A stretch of 64,000 nt of DNA from Salsipaludibacter albus (GCF_019798055.1 NZ_JAHOPH010000004.1:62001-126000); one strand, 5' to 3'. Shown: positions 8,604 through 19,960, numbered from the stretch's first letter. Translations and numbers: made by a program. The notes: generated by a model from the letters alone, not told the origin.

Positions 8604-8681
8604 ATGCAGAAGGAGCGCAGCGAGTTCTGCAACCTGCCCGAGCCTGCGAGGGCAGGCATCCATTTCCGCTTCAACGTCTGA
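8604..8681 (+). CDS. 25-residue micro-ORF ending in a copy of the YchF C-terminus
   Basis: ATG 8604 has an excellent ribosome site (AGGAGG, 8593-8598, partly overlapping the ychF stop). The frame encodes MQKERSEFCNLPEP followed by ARAGIHFRFNV and TGA, so the last six residues repeat the YchF C-terminus HFRFNV. It is in the same frame as ychF. Two hairpins lie inside: TGCAGAA/TTCTGCA and GCCTGC-GAGG-GCAGGC (8642-8657). I see two options: a translated leader peptide, or the footprint of a small insertion that brought its own gene end. No function is known. Confidence 0.4.
   Translation: MQKERSEFCNLPEPARAGIHFRFNV
8642..8657 (+). repeat. perfect hairpin between the two ychF ends
   Basis: GCCTGC (8642-8647) pairs with GCAGGC (8652-8657) around a GAGG tetraloop. 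With the second inverted repeat upstream (TGCAGAA...TTCTGCA, about 8604-8632) it gives the 87-nt insert a structured, element-like character. Confidence 0.5.
8660..8679 (+). repeat. copy B of ychF 3'-end duplication
   Basis: Second copy of the final ychF codons, followed by TGA instead of TAG and again by a ribosome site and an ATG. See copy A at 8573-8592. Confidence 0.7.
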
Positions 8682-8692
8682 CGAGGACCCCC

Positions 8693-8881
8693 ATGCCACG
8701 CACCGAACCCATCACCCGGCTGGAGGTCGCGGCCTGCCCGACGCACCGGCTCGAGGTCAAGCACTACGTCGACCACGAGGTCGGATGCGACTGCCTGTCG
8801 GAGACCCGCCGCGGCGACCTCGCCGACCGCCTCGCCAAGGCGCGAGCCGACGGGAACCCACTCGCCGACATGGCCGAGTGA
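8693..8881 (+). CDS. small Cys/His-rich protein, unknown
   Basis: A 62-residue acidic/basic protein starting at ATG 8693 with GAGGA (8683-8687) upstream. It contains ACPTHRLEVKHYVDHEVGCD and a further Cys, i.e. Cys and His residues spaced in a way that could bind a metal ion, although no named zinc-ribbon pattern is met. It lies between ychF and the UbiB kinase with 11- and 22-nt gaps, so it is probably in the same operon. I do not recognise the family and cannot assign a function. Confidence 0.6.
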   Translation: MPRTEPITRLEVAACPTHRLEVKHYVDHEVGCDCLSETRRGDLADRLAKARADGNPLADMAE

Positions 8882-8903
8882 TCGAGCCCGAGGGAGGATC
8901 CTG

Positions 8904-10289
8904 ATGGCGGCGCGACGCCGCGGCCTGGGTGGCCGGATCGGTCGTGGGAGCCGACTGGCGCGGACCGGGGTCCGCAGTGTCTCGGGGGTGGCCAACTCGC
9001 GCGTCCGAGGGTGGCTGGGCCAGGAGGTCGACGAGACCGAGGCCCACGTCCGCAACGCCGAGGCGCTGGCCGACGTGCTCGGCGAGATGAAGGGCGCGGC
9101 CATGAAGGTCGGCCAGCTGCTGAGCTTCGTCGACCTGGACGTGCCCGACGACGTCCGCGACATCTACCACGAGGCCCTCGCGGAGCTGCGTGACGCGGCG
9201 CCGCCGATGGACGTCGAGGCCATCGAGGAGGTGTTCAAGGAGGACTTCGGCCAACGCCCCGAGGAGGTCTTCGCGACCTGGGACCGCACGCCGCTGGCCG
9301 CGGCATCGATCGGCCAGGTGCACGCGGCGACCCTGGAGGACGGCTCCGAGGTCGTCGTCAAGGTCCAGTACCCCGGGGTGGCGGAGGCGGTCCGCTCCGA
9401 CCTGTCCAACGCGGAGATGTTCGCCCCGCTGGCCCGAGTGCTGTCCCCCAACCAGGAGATCGAGCCACTGCTCGACGAGCTGCGTGAGCGGGTCAACGAC
9501 GAGCTGGACTACCAGCGCGAGGCGCAGTACCAGCGTGCCTTCGCCGACCGGTACGCCGACCACCCGTTCATCGTCGTGCCCGACGTGGTCGGCGACCTGT
9601 GTCGCAACCGCGTCCTGGTGTCCGAGCGCATCCACGGACGACGCTTCGACGACGTCGCGACGTCCGACGACGAGGAACTGCGCCAACGCGTCGGCGAGAT
9701 CATCTTCCGCTACGCCTTCGGGTCGATCGCGCGCTTCCGGCTGTTCAACGGCGACCCCCACCCGGGCAACTACCTCGTGACCGACGACGGCCGGGTCGCC
9801 TTCGTCGACTACGGCAGTGTCAAGATGTTCACCCGCGAGCGCTACGTCACCATGCGACTGGTCGACGACGCCGTGGCGCGCGACGACCGCGAGGGCTTCC
9901 TCGAGGCGATGCGCGAGACCCGGTTCCTCCTCCCCCGCGCCGACGTCGACGAGGACCGCCTGTGGGAGTGGTTCCGGCTCTACACCCGCCCGATCATCGC
10001 CGACCAGCCGTTCACGTTCACGCGCGAGTTCGCGACCGAGGTGCTGGCGACGACCTCGGATCCCCGGTCGCCCTACTACGGGGTGCTCCGCCGGCTCAAC
10101 CTGCCGTCGGACTACCTGTTGCTGACCCGGATCCACCTCGGCCTGAACTCGGTCCTGGGTCGCCTGGACGCGAGCAACGACTGGCGCGCAATCCACGCCG
10201 AGTACGTCGAGGACGCCGGCCCGGCCACGCCACTGGGCGAACTCGACCACGTCTGGTGGGCGCGCAAGCAGGCATCCGGGCGAGGTTGA
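8904..10289 (+). CDS. ABC1/UbiB-family atypical kinase
   Basis: A 461-residue member of the AarF/ABC1/UbiB kinase-like family, which supports quinone or lipid metabolism; bacterial members often affect ubiquinone or menaquinone pathways. Family hallmarks are present in order: the KxGQ motif in AAMKVGQLLS (about residue 70), the alanine-rich nucleotide loop PLAAASIGQVH (about 131), VVVKVQYPG with the ATP lysine, the ExD motif in VNDELDYQREAQ, the catalytic FNGDPHPGNY and the metal-binding VDYGSV. ATG 8904 follows GGAGG. No C-terminal membrane helix is evident, unlike Escherichia coli UbiB. The substrate is unknown. Confidence 0.9.
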   Translation: MAARRRGLGGRIGRGSRLARTGVRSVSGVANSRVRGWLGQEVDETEAHVRNAEALADVLGEMKGAAMKVGQLLSFVDLDVPDDVRDIYHEALAELRDAAPPMDVEAIEEVFKEDFGQRPEEVFATWDRTPLAAASIGQVHAATLEDGSEVVVKVQYPGVAEAVRSDLSNAEMFAPLARVLSPNQEIEPLLDELRERVNDELDYQREAQYQRAFADRYADHPFIVVPDVVGDLCRNRVLVSERIHGRRFDDVATSDDEELRQRVGEIIFRYAFGSIARFRLFNGDPHPGNYLVTDDGRVAFVDYGSVKMFTRERYVTMRLVDDAVARDDREGFLEAMRETRFLLPRADVDEDRLWEWFRLYTRPIIADQPFTFTREFATEVLATTSDPRSPYYGVLRRLNLPSDYLLLTRIHLGLNSVLGRLDASNDWRAIHAEYVEDAGPATPLGELDHVWWARKQASGRG

Positions 10290-10319
10290 CGTCCGGCACA
10301 CCGGCGCGAGCGCAGGCTC

Positions 10320-12113
10320 CTACATGCCGGAGGTCTTCGTGCCGGCGTAGATGTCGTCGATGACGTCGGCGTACTTCTCGGACACGACGTGGCGCTTGAC
10401 CGACTGCTTCTGGGACAGCTCGCGACCGACCTCGAAGTCCTCGGGCAGGATCCGGAAGGTGCGCACCGACTCGGCCTTGGAGACCGCCCGGTTGGCGTTG
10501 TCCACGGCGGACTGGATCTCGGCACGCAGGTCGTCGTCGTCGCGGAGCGTCTCGACGTCGGTGGGCTTGCCGTTGGCCTCGCACCACGCCGGCAGCGCCT
10601 CGACGTCGAGCGTGACCAGCGCGGCGATGAAGGGCTCGCCGTCGCCCACGACCATGACCTGGCTCACCAGGTGGTGGCTTCGGATGGCGTCCTCGAGCAC
10701 GGCGGGGGCAACGTTCTTGCCACCGGCGGTCACCAGGATCTCCTTCTTGCGCCCGGTGATGCGCAGGAAGCCGTCGTCGAGCCGGCCGAGGTCGCCGGTG
10801 TGGAAGTACCCGTCGGCGTCGAGGGCCTCGGAGGTCGCCTCCTCGTTGTTCCAGTAGCCCTGGAACACGTGGCCGCCCTTGATGAGGATCTCGCCGTCGG
10901 TGTCGATGCGGATCGTGGAGCCGGGCAGCGGCTTGCCCACCGTGCCCACCCGGAAGTCCTGCTCGTCGTTGGCGCAGGCGGCGGCCGTGGTCTCGGTCAG
11001 GCCGTAGCCCTCGAAGATGGTGATCCCGATGCCACGGAAGAAGTGGCCGAGGCGGTCACCGAGCGCGGCACCCCCGGAGATCGCGTGGGTGACGTTGCCC
11101 CCGACCGCGGCACGCAGCTTGCTGTAGACCAGCCGGTCGAAGATCGCGTGCTGGATCCTGGTCGACAGGCCGACACCACCGTCGTCCAGCTGCTTGGAGT
11201 AGTCGATGGCGACCTGTGCGGCGCGGTCGAAGATCCGCCCCTTGCCGTCGCCATGGGCACGCTGCTGCGCACCGTTGTAGACCTTCTCGAACACGCGTGG
11301 CACGGCCAGCAGGAAGTTGGGCTTCGCGATGCCCAGCTCCTCGACGAGGTTGGCGATGCCGGTCGAGAAGTCCAGCCGGACGCCCGCCGTGATCGTGGCG
11401 GCCTGGATCACCCGGGCGAGGATGTGCGCCAGTGGCAGGAACAGCAGCGACGACGTGCCCGGCTGCAGGTAGGTGGCCACGGCCAGCACCTGGGTGACGT
11501 CCCAGACGAAGTTGCCGTGCGTGATCTCGCAGCCCTTGGGCCGGCCGGTCGTCCCGGACGTGTAGACCAGGGTCGCGAGGTCGGTGCCGGTCCTGCCGGT
11601 GCGTCGCTCCTCCACGGTGGCGTCGTCGACGTCGCCGCCACTGGCCTCGAGCTCGTCGAGGCCGCCCTTGTCGATGATGTAGCGCGCCTCGACCGCGGTC
11701 CGGTCGACGATCTCGCCGACCCGCGCGTCGAGTTCCTCATCGGCGCTGATGACCACGCGCGCGCCGGAGTCCTCCAGGACCCACTGCACCTGGTCGGCGG
11801 ACGACGTCTCGTAGATCGGGACGGTCACGCCACCGGCGGCCCAGATCGCGTAGTCGATGAGGGTCCACTCGAGGCGCGTCGGCGACAGGACCGCGACCCG
11901 GTCACCGGGCTCGATCCCGAAGGCGATGAGTCCCTTGGCGATCGCCACGACCTCGGTGACGGTCTCGCGCGTGCTGAGGTGGACGAAGCGGTCACCGACC
12001 CGGTGGCCCAGGCAGGGTCGCTCGGGGTGGGTGATCGCGTGGTTGAACAAGGCCGTGGCGGCGTTGTGTGACGGGTCGACGACGACCTCGCCGGGGCGGG
12101 TGTACTCCTGCAT
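10320..12113 (-). CDS. AMP-forming long-chain acyl-CoA ligase
   Basis: Activates a fatty acid with ATP and CoA to acyl-CoA. ATG 12113 is chosen for GGAGG about 9 nt upstream and gives 597 residues, typical of the FadD15-like long-chain group. Visible motifs include the P-loop TLVYTSGTTGRPKGCEITH, the adenylate-forming YGLTETTAA, the hinge GYFHTGDLGRLDDGFLRITG and the C-terminal catalytic lysine near LSQKQSVKRHVV. It is divergent from pepN (151-nt gap) and convergent with the UbiB gene. Chain-length preference cannot be read from the sequence. Confidence 0.92.
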   Translation of the reverse strand: MQEYTRPGEVVVDPSHNAATALFNHAITHPERPCLGHRVGDRFVHLSTRETVTEVVAIAKGLIAFGIEPGDRVAVLSPTRLEWTLIDYAIWAAGGVTVPIYETSSADQVQWVLEDSGARVVISADEELDARVGEIVDRTAVEARYIIDKGGLDELEASGGDVDDATVEERRTGRTGTDLATLVYTSGTTGRPKGCEITHGNFVWDVTQVLAVATYLQPGTSSLLFLPLAHILARVIQAATITAGVRLDFSTGIANLVEELGIAKPNFLLAVPRVFEKVYNGAQQRAHGDGKGRIFDRAAQVAIDYSKQLDDGGVGLSTRIQHAIFDRLVYSKLRAAVGGNVTHAISGGAALGDRLGHFFRGIGITIFEGYGLTETTAAACANDEQDFRVGTVGKPLPGSTIRIDTDGEILIKGGHVFQGYWNNEEATSEALDADGYFHTGDLGRLDDGFLRITGRKKEILVTAGGKNVAPAVLEDAIRSHHLVSQVMVVGDGEPFIAALVTLDVEALPAWCEANGKPTDVETLRDDDDLRAEIQSAVDNANRAVSKAESVRTFRILPEDFEVGRELSQKQSVKRHVVSEKYADVIDDIYAGTKTSGM

Positions 12114-12264
12114 GCGGGGTGGCCTCCGAGCCGAGAGCGACGGGAGCCTGCAGCCTACCAATCGGCCAGATCCCGGCCGTCCCGAACCCGGATACCGTGC
12201 ATGGGCGTCCGGCGGCGCCCGTTCGTGGGCGTTGCCCCTCCCCCGATCCCCCAGGAGATCCATC

Positions 12265-14808
<2,544 letters not shown>

Positions 14809-14818
14809 CCCTGCGGGA

Positions 14819-14839
14819 GGTCACCGTCCTCGGTGCACC
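14819..14839. terminator. imperfect hairpin between convergent pepN and mobA
   Basis: GGTCACCG (14819-14826) can pair with CGGTGCACC (14831-14839) with one bulged base around TCCT. It is placed between two convergent genes, so it could act on both. Confidence 0.3.
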
Positions 14840-14854
14840 GGGGTGGACGAAGGG

Positions 14855-15517
14855 TCACGTGGCGCCGTCGTCGCCCCGCTCGGTCCCGGCGGTCCCGCGG
14901 ACGGACCGACGGGCACGCCCGAGGTCGTCGGGGGTGTCGATGTCGACCTCGGGTCGGGCGTCGGGTGCCCAGGCCCGCCACCGATCCTCCTCGACCCCCA
15001 CCACGCCGGCGTCGGCGAGGGCAGCGCCGACGGCGCCGGTGCCCGCACGGGCGAGCACGGGACCGAGATCGCGTCGTACCACGGCGTGGAGGTGCTGCCA
15101 GCGCCCGTCGACCACGGGCACCACACCCACTCCCCCGGTGCGCCGCACCTCGCGCGCGAGTGCGCGGAGCAGGGTGACCGACGGGTGCACCAGGTCGACG
15201 GCGACGATGGCCACCAGCGGGGTCGTGGCCACGTCCAGGCCCGCCACGATCCCGCCCAGTGGTCCGGACGACCCGGGGCTGTCGGCGACGACGACCACGC
15301 CATCGGTCCGGGATGGTTCCCGGTCGGCGGCGGCCGGTCCCGCGGCCAGGACCACCACGCCTCCCAGGGGCGCGAGCAGCCGGACCACCCGGTCGACCTG
15401 GCGGACCCCACCGACGACGACCGTCGACTTGTCCCTCCCGAGCCGGCGTGCGCGACCACCGGCCAGCACGACGACGTCGAGCGGATCGAGGTCGCTGGGG
15501 TCGTCGGAGCTCGTCAT
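14855..15517 (-). CDS. mobA: molybdenum cofactor guanylyltransferase MobA-like
   Basis: Predicted to transfer GMP from GTP to molybdopterin cofactor. The N-terminal nucleotide-binding motif VVLAGGRARRLGRDKSTVVV (from about residue 15) and the SSGPLGGIVAGLDV segment are MobA-like. The usual metal-binding CDxP stretch is replaced by AVDLVHPS, keeping the aspartate. 220 residues, slightly longer than the family, with an acidic C-terminal tail. It is divergent from the DUF3097 gene (72 nt). No other molybdenum gene lies nearby, so a related nucleotidyltransferase function remains possible. Confidence 0.75.
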   Translation of the reverse strand: MTSSDDPSDLDPLDVVVLAGGRARRLGRDKSTVVVGGVRQVDRVVRLLAPLGGVVVLAAGPAAADREPSRTDGVVVVADSPGSSGPLGGIVAGLDVATTPLVAIVAVDLVHPSVTLLRALAREVRRTGGVGVVPVVDGRWQHLHAVVRRDLGPVLARAGTGAVGAALADAGVVGVEEDRWRAWAPDARPEVDIDTPDDLGRARRSVRGTAGTERGDDGAT

Positions 15518-15589
15518 CGTCGTCCCGGGACGGGTGTGCCGAGCACGCTACGTTCCGGGCCCCGCATCCGCACCGACCGGTGACGACCC

Positions 15590-16399
15590 ATGCCCCTGCC
15601 CGACGGCACCGAGCCCCTGCGTCCCGCGCGTCCCGGCCCGACACCACGCCGGACGCTTGCGCGCGGGATGCTGGTCGAGGTGCTCGGCGACGGGTTCGCG
15701 GGCCAGGTCACGGCCGCCACGGCGACCACCTTCACGCTGACGGACCGGCGTGGACGCGCCCGCACCTTCGGGCTGGACACCGCCGTCGTGGTCGACGAGC
15801 AGGTCGTCCGGCTGGAGCTCCCGACCCGGTCCCGGTCCACGGCACCGGGCACCACGGCGTCCGGGTCGGTCGCCGTGGCGAACCGACCGGCGCGGGTCGC
15901 GCGGGCGTCGCGGATCTGGGTCGAGGGCCGTCACGACGCCGAGCTGGTCGAGAAGGTGTGGGGCGACGACCTGCGCCACGAGGGCGTCGTGGTCGAACCG
16001 CTCCACGGGGCCGACGACCTGCCGGAACGGGTCCGAGCCTTCGCCCCCACCCGCGACCGGCGTCTCGGGATCCTGCTCGACCACGTGGTCACGGGGTCGA
16101 AGGAACAGCGGTTGGCGGCCGCCGTGGACGATCCCCACGTCCTGGTGACGGGACACCCGTTCGTGGACGTCTGGACAGCCGTGAAGCCCACGGTCCTGGG
16201 ACTGCGCGCGTGGCCGGAGGTCCCGCGCGACGAGGACTTCAAGACCGGGCTGGCCCAGCGCCTGGGCCACGACCACCCGGGCGCCTTCTGGCAGCACCTG
16301 TTGGCCCACGTGACGCGGTGGACCGACCTCGACCGACGGCTCGTCGGCGCGGTCGAGCAGCTCATCGACTTCACCACGGTGCCGCCCGGCGACGCCTGA
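15590..16399 (+). CDS. DUF3097 family protein
   Basis: A 269-residue actinobacterial protein of unknown function. The central block ARASRIWVEGRHDAELVEKV followed by WGDDLRHEGVVVEPLHGADD is the hallmark of the DUF3097 family and has a TOPRIM-like look (glutamate early, then LLDHVVTGSKEQ with an acidic residue). The N-terminal 90 residues form a small beta-rich domain. ATG 15590 follows a 72-nt divergent promoter region shared with mobA. A strong terminator follows at 16436. Confidence 0.85.
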   Translation: MPLPDGTEPLRPARPGPTPRRTLARGMLVEVLGDGFAGQVTAATATTFTLTDRRGRARTFGLDTAVVVDEQVVRLELPTRSRSTAPGTTASGSVAVANRPARVARASRIWVEGRHDAELVEKVWGDDLRHEGVVVEPLHGADDLPERVRAFAPTRDRRLGILLDHVVTGSKEQRLAAAVDDPHVLVTGHPFVDVWTAVKPTVLGLRAWPEVPRDEDFKTGLAQRLGHDHPGAFWQHLLAHVTRWTDLDRRLVGAVEQLIDFTTVPPGDA

Positions 16400-16435
16400 C
16401 GCGTGCTGCCCGGCCGACCGGGACGGACCCCGACG

Positions 16436-16469
16436 CCACCGGGCGCGACGTGGTCGTCGCGCCCGGTGG
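16436..16469. terminator. strong bidirectional terminator
   Basis: A perfect 15-bp stem (16436-16450 with 16455-16469; arms begin CCACCGGGC and end GCCCGGTGG) with a TGGT loop sits exactly between the convergent DUF3097 and M36 protease genes, 36 and 21 nt from their stops. Confidence 0.85.
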
Positions 16470-16490
16470 TCGATCGTCGGTCCGGCAGTC

Positions 16491-19406
16491 CTACTGGGCG
16501 AAGGCCTGGAACTCGGCGGCGCGGACGTTGAACGCCTCGCCGCTGGCCGTCGAACAGTCGGTGTCACTGCGCGGGTCCTGGTCCTGCTCACCGGCGTAGT
16601 CGGGCGCGCCGGTGCACTGGTTGGTGACCACCTCGAAACGCAGGTGGGTGGCACGGGTCCTCGGGATGTCGAAGGACCGCACGATCAGGTCCGGCGCACG
16701 CGGCCGCGGCTGCGTCGACGGGAAGGCGTCGGTGGGGCTGGTGAACACCTCCGTGAACTGGCCGTCCTCGCTGCAGTCGACCGACCCCTGCGCGAGGCAG
16801 GACAGCACCCGGAACTGGCGCAGGGCCGAGAACCGGTTCTGGCCACCGTTGTCGGGGTCACCGTTGATACCCGGTCGCAGCATCGCGCTGACCTGCACCC
16901 GGCGGACCTGCTGGATGCCGCCGGCGAGGTCGACGGTGACCTGGCGTCCGGCCACCACCTCGTTGCGCGAGGCCCAGTTGGTGGCCTCGTCGTCGTCGAT
17001 CAGGCGGGCGAGGTTGATGCCGTCACCGGTCGCGGTCGCGCCGGAGGTCGCCGAGGCGAGGTTGATCCGCATGCGCACCGGCAGGTCACGCTGCTGGCCG
17101 GCCGTGACCGTGAGGGGCCCGACCCGCACGTGCCCACGACCCGGGGCCACGGCCACGAACTCGTAGGTGCCCGGGGTCAGCGCGAACTGGTCGGTGACCT
17201 CGGTCATGGCATCGGTGTCGGCGATGGCCACGCCACGCGCCTGGTAGTCGCCCACGAACAGTCGGGCGCCGGGGACGAGGGTCTCGTCCTCGCCGACCGG
17301 GCGGAACGTGATCGTGGCGTCGTTCGTCGCCGGTGAGGCGAACGACGGGGTCGGGTCGGCGTCGTTGGAGCCGTTGCTGGCCGCGGACGCACCGAGTCCG
17401 CGTCGCGCGAAGGCGTTCCACAGCAGGTCCTGGTTGGCCCCACCGAAGCGGACCAGGTCCGCGGCCAACATCGCGTCGCGCGCGTCGACCATGCTGACCT
17501 GGCTGCCCGGCAGGAGCAGGAACGAGTCGAACATCAGCTGTGCCCACATGCGGTTGCCGGGGCAGTCCTCGACCGGGGTCTCGCCGTTGGCACACGACGT
17601 CTGCAGGGCGTCGTCGCCGGCACCGTGCCGGGCGATCATCGCCTCGCGGATGTCGAAGTTCGTGGCCGTCCAGACCTCGCCGGAGGCGTGCACCTGCAAC
17701 CCGACGAAGTCGTAGTCGACCGTCGAGTAGTTCAGCGGGCTGTCGCTCATGTTGTAGTTGCGGATGCCGGCCATGTCGTCACCGGTGGCGTACTCGCCGA
17801 TGGTGTAGGCCTGCAGCCCTTCGGGGGCGTAGCCGTGCTCGTTGACGATCTCCATGGCGATCTGGTCGGACCAGCTCTCGCTCATGCCCTGCGGCGTGCT
17901 GACCCCGGCGCTCGGGCCGGCCACCATCCGGTTGGTGATCGCGTGGCCGTACTCGTGGCCGATGATCGACATGTCGTAGTCACCGTCGACGCAGGGGGCG
18001 TAGAACGCACCGGCGATCGGCTGCCACAGGTACATGTTGGTGATGGGCGCGATGCCGTCACCGAAGGTGATCTGGTTGGCGTTGTCGCGCGACCCGCTGA
18101 TGCCACCGGCCTGGGCGTTGCCCTGCTCGGGGTCACCACCGGCACCGAACTCGGTGAAGTTGGCACGCTGCATGTTCCAGGTCGCCTCGGTGAACCCGAG
18201 GTGGTAGCTCCAGTCGTGCATCCGGTTGTGCATCGCGAACAGGTTGGCCCGCGCCGCGTCGATGTCGTTGCGCTCCGCCGACTCGAAGGTCGACAGGTTG
18301 CACCCCTCCTCGTACCACTGGTTGGTGAAGGGGTAGTCGTAGTTGCGGTCCGGGGCCGGGGTGGCGGTCTCGGTGCCGACCGAGAAGGCGTTGTTGGTGA
18401 ACCAGTTGTGGACCGCGATGGCGTTGTTGCCGTTCGTGGTCAGCGTCGACTCGCCGGTGACCGGGTCGACGTCCCAGGGCAGTGGCGAGGCCGACGTTGC
18501 CACGTCCTCGTCGCAGCCGTCCGTGGCCTCCCAGCACCAGGTGACCCGGGTGTCGTCCGAGGAGTAGTCCGTGGAGGGCCAGCTCGGGAACACCTCCCAG
18601 GTCGGGTTGTCGGCGTCGTGGTCGACCAGGTCCTCGCGCACCAGGACGGTGCCGTCACGGGCGTCGACGTAGGTGCCGAAGGCGATCGGCTCCTCGTCGG
18701 CGTCCGCCAGGACCTCGACGCGGTACGCGGCGACCGCGCCGTCGGCCGTCGGGACGGCCACGAGGGTGCTGCGGAGCACGGCGCTGGTGGGCAGGCCGGC
18801 GTCGGCAGCGGCGATGGCCTGGGCCTCCTCGGGCGTCAGCGTGGCGGGGGCGGGCGCGCCGGAGTCGCGTGACAGGGACGAGCCTGCGTACCAGACGGCA
18901 CCGTCCCGGATGCCCAGGGCGATCTGGCCGTCGATGCCGGCGGACAGACCGCCGAACGTCTGGCGCAGGACGACGACGTCACCCTGGCCCATGTCGACGC
19001 TGGCGATGACCTCGAGGGCGGCCACGCCGGCCTCGTCCAGCCCGAGGAGCTCGACGTTGTCCGCCACCCAGGCCTCGGCAGCCACGACCGGGTCGTCGCC
19101 CAGCCCGGAGGCCAGGGGCTCGGCAGTGGTGGGCAGGACGACCGACGGCGTGCCCAGGTCGTTGAACCGGACGGTCGCGTCCAGGGAGCGGGCGCTGCGC
19201 TGCTGCTGTGCGCGAGGTGCGGCACGGCCGGAGCGGTGGTCCTCGATCTTGTCGTGGGCACGGTCACCGGGCGGGTCCGCCTTCGGGCCGTTGCCACCGG
19301 GAGCAGCGTTGCCGATCGGGGCGGTGAGTGCGAGCAGCACGGCCGCCAGTGCGAGCATCACGAGCGCCTGCAGGCGCGCATGGATACGGGTGGGGGAACG
19401 TCTCAT
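16491..19406 (-). CDS. secreted M36 (fungalysin-type) metalloprotease with C-terminal discoidin-like domain
   Basis: A 971-residue exported zinc protease. A signal peptide (residues about 1-35, basic then LQALVMLALAAVLLALTAP) is followed by an FTP-like propeptide (to about residue 250), the peptidase with IIGHEYGHAITNRM (HExxH near residue 483) and the third ligand glutamate in GMSESWSD about 25 residues on. The C-terminal 170 residues (NLARLIDDDEATNWAS, VTVDLAGGIQQVRRVQV) resemble an F5/8 type C carbohydrate-binding domain. It likely degrades extracellular protein. ATG 19406 has GGGGG-type upstream purines. Transcribed alone, convergent with DUF3097. Confidence 0.93.
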   Translation of the reverse strand: MRRSPTRIHARLQALVMLALAAVLLALTAPIGNAAPGGNGPKADPPGDRAHDKIEDHRSGRAAPRAQQQRSARSLDATVRFNDLGTPSVVLPTTAEPLASGLGDDPVVAAEAWVADNVELLGLDEAGVAALEVIASVDMGQGDVVVLRQTFGGLSAGIDGQIALGIRDGAVWYAGSSLSRDSGAPAPATLTPEEAQAIAAADAGLPTSAVLRSTLVAVPTADGAVAAYRVEVLADADEEPIAFGTYVDARDGTVLVREDLVDHDADNPTWEVFPSWPSTDYSSDDTRVTWCWEATDGCDEDVATSASPLPWDVDPVTGESTLTTNGNNAIAVHNWFTNNAFSVGTETATPAPDRNYDYPFTNQWYEEGCNLSTFESAERNDIDAARANLFAMHNRMHDWSYHLGFTEATWNMQRANFTEFGAGGDPEQGNAQAGGISGSRDNANQITFGDGIAPITNMYLWQPIAGAFYAPCVDGDYDMSIIGHEYGHAITNRMVAGPSAGVSTPQGMSESWSDQIAMEIVNEHGYAPEGLQAYTIGEYATGDDMAGIRNYNMSDSPLNYSTVDYDFVGLQVHASGEVWTATNFDIREAMIARHGAGDDALQTSCANGETPVEDCPGNRMWAQLMFDSFLLLPGSQVSMVDARDAMLAADLVRFGGANQDLLWNAFARRGLGASAASNGSNDADPTPSFASPATNDATITFRPVGEDETLVPGARLFVGDYQARGVAIADTDAMTEVTDQFALTPGTYEFVAVAPGRGHVRVGPLTVTAGQQRDLPVRMRINLASATSGATATGDGINLARLIDDDEATNWASRNEVVAGRQVTVDLAGGIQQVRRVQVSAMLRPGINGDPDNGGQNRFSALRQFRVLSCLAQGSVDCSEDGQFTEVFTSPTDAFPSTQPRPRAPDLIVRSFDIPRTRATHLRFEVVTNQCTGAPDYAGEQDQDPRSDTDCSTASGEAFNVRAAEFQAFAQ

Positions 19407-19612
19407 GTGGGGGGAATCCTTCGTCGTCGCAGAGCCGACGACCTCGTGTCCGGGGGAGCCGGAACTCTAGACCGCCCCTGCGACACTGGGAACAACTTCC
19501 GCGCCGACAGTCGCCCCGCGCACGCCACGCCCTCGCCGCCGCGTGCAGGTTCCCACGACCGGCCTGCCCACCATGCGCCACCACGCCCCCAACGGCTTCG
19601 CACGACTCGTGA

Positions 19613-19651
19613 CACGACGTCGCCCCGGCACGGGGCCGGGGCGACGACGTG
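19613..19651. terminator. long hairpin with no gene upstream on either side
   Basis: 17-nt arms (19613-19629 and 19635-19651; cores CGCCCCGGC and GCCGGGGCG) pair with one mismatch around a 5-nt loop. It looks like a terminator but lies between divergent genes, so it terminates no visible transcript. Confidence 0.6.
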
Positions 19652-19705
19652 ACCGTGCAGGTGTCAGGGCCTGCATCTGCCGGACCCGGGATGAGCCAAC
19701 GGCGA

Positions 19706-19717
19706 TATCATCTGATA
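19706..19717 (+). promoter_or_regulatory. putative VapB operator
   Basis: TATCA-TC-TGATA is a perfect inverted repeat in an AT-rich patch, 6 nt before the GGGAGG ribosome site of vapB. Antitoxins with ribbon-helix-helix domains usually repress their own operon through such palindromes; binding here is inferred. Confidence 0.5.
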
Positions 19718-19738
19718 GCAGTGAGGGAGGGGTCGCCC

Positions 19739-19960
19739 ATGACGGACGTGTTGATTCGAGATGTGCCCGACGACGTGGTCTCTGCCATCGACGCGCAGGC
19801 CCAGCGCCTGGGCCTGTCCCGGACCGAGTACCTGCGCCGCCAGATGCTGCGGGTCGCGTCGACCTCCGACGAGCACGTCACGGTCGAGTCCCTGCGCCAG
19901 TTCGCCCGGACGTTTGCCGACCTCGCCGATCCCGAGGTGATGCGCGGGGCGTGGGAGTGA
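19739..19960 (+). CDS. vapB: VapB-like ribbon-helix-helix antitoxin
   Basis: A 73-residue antitoxin expected to bind and neutralise the following PIN toxin and to repress the operon. ATG 19739 has a strong ribosome site just upstream. The first half, [20 protein letters not shown] then [17 protein letters not shown], fits a FitA/VapB ribbon-helix-helix domain; the acidic second half is the likely toxin-binding tail. The gene end overlaps the vapC start by 4 nt (GTGA), which is typical of toxin-antitoxin pairs. Confidence 0.85.
   Translation: MTDVLIRDVPDDVVSAIDAQAQRLGLSRTEYLRRQMLRVASTSDEHVTVESLRQFARTFADLADPEVMRGAWE

Larger units (their letters stand above)
19407..19738. other. intergenic region at left edge of the accessory island
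   Basis: 332 nt with no supported gene. It contains the M36 upstream region, a very strong hairpin (19613-19651) that is not at the end of any present gene, and the vapBC operator (19706-19717). The orphan hairpin suggests that a gene formerly ending here was lost, possibly when the island was inserted or decayed. Confidence 0.5.
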
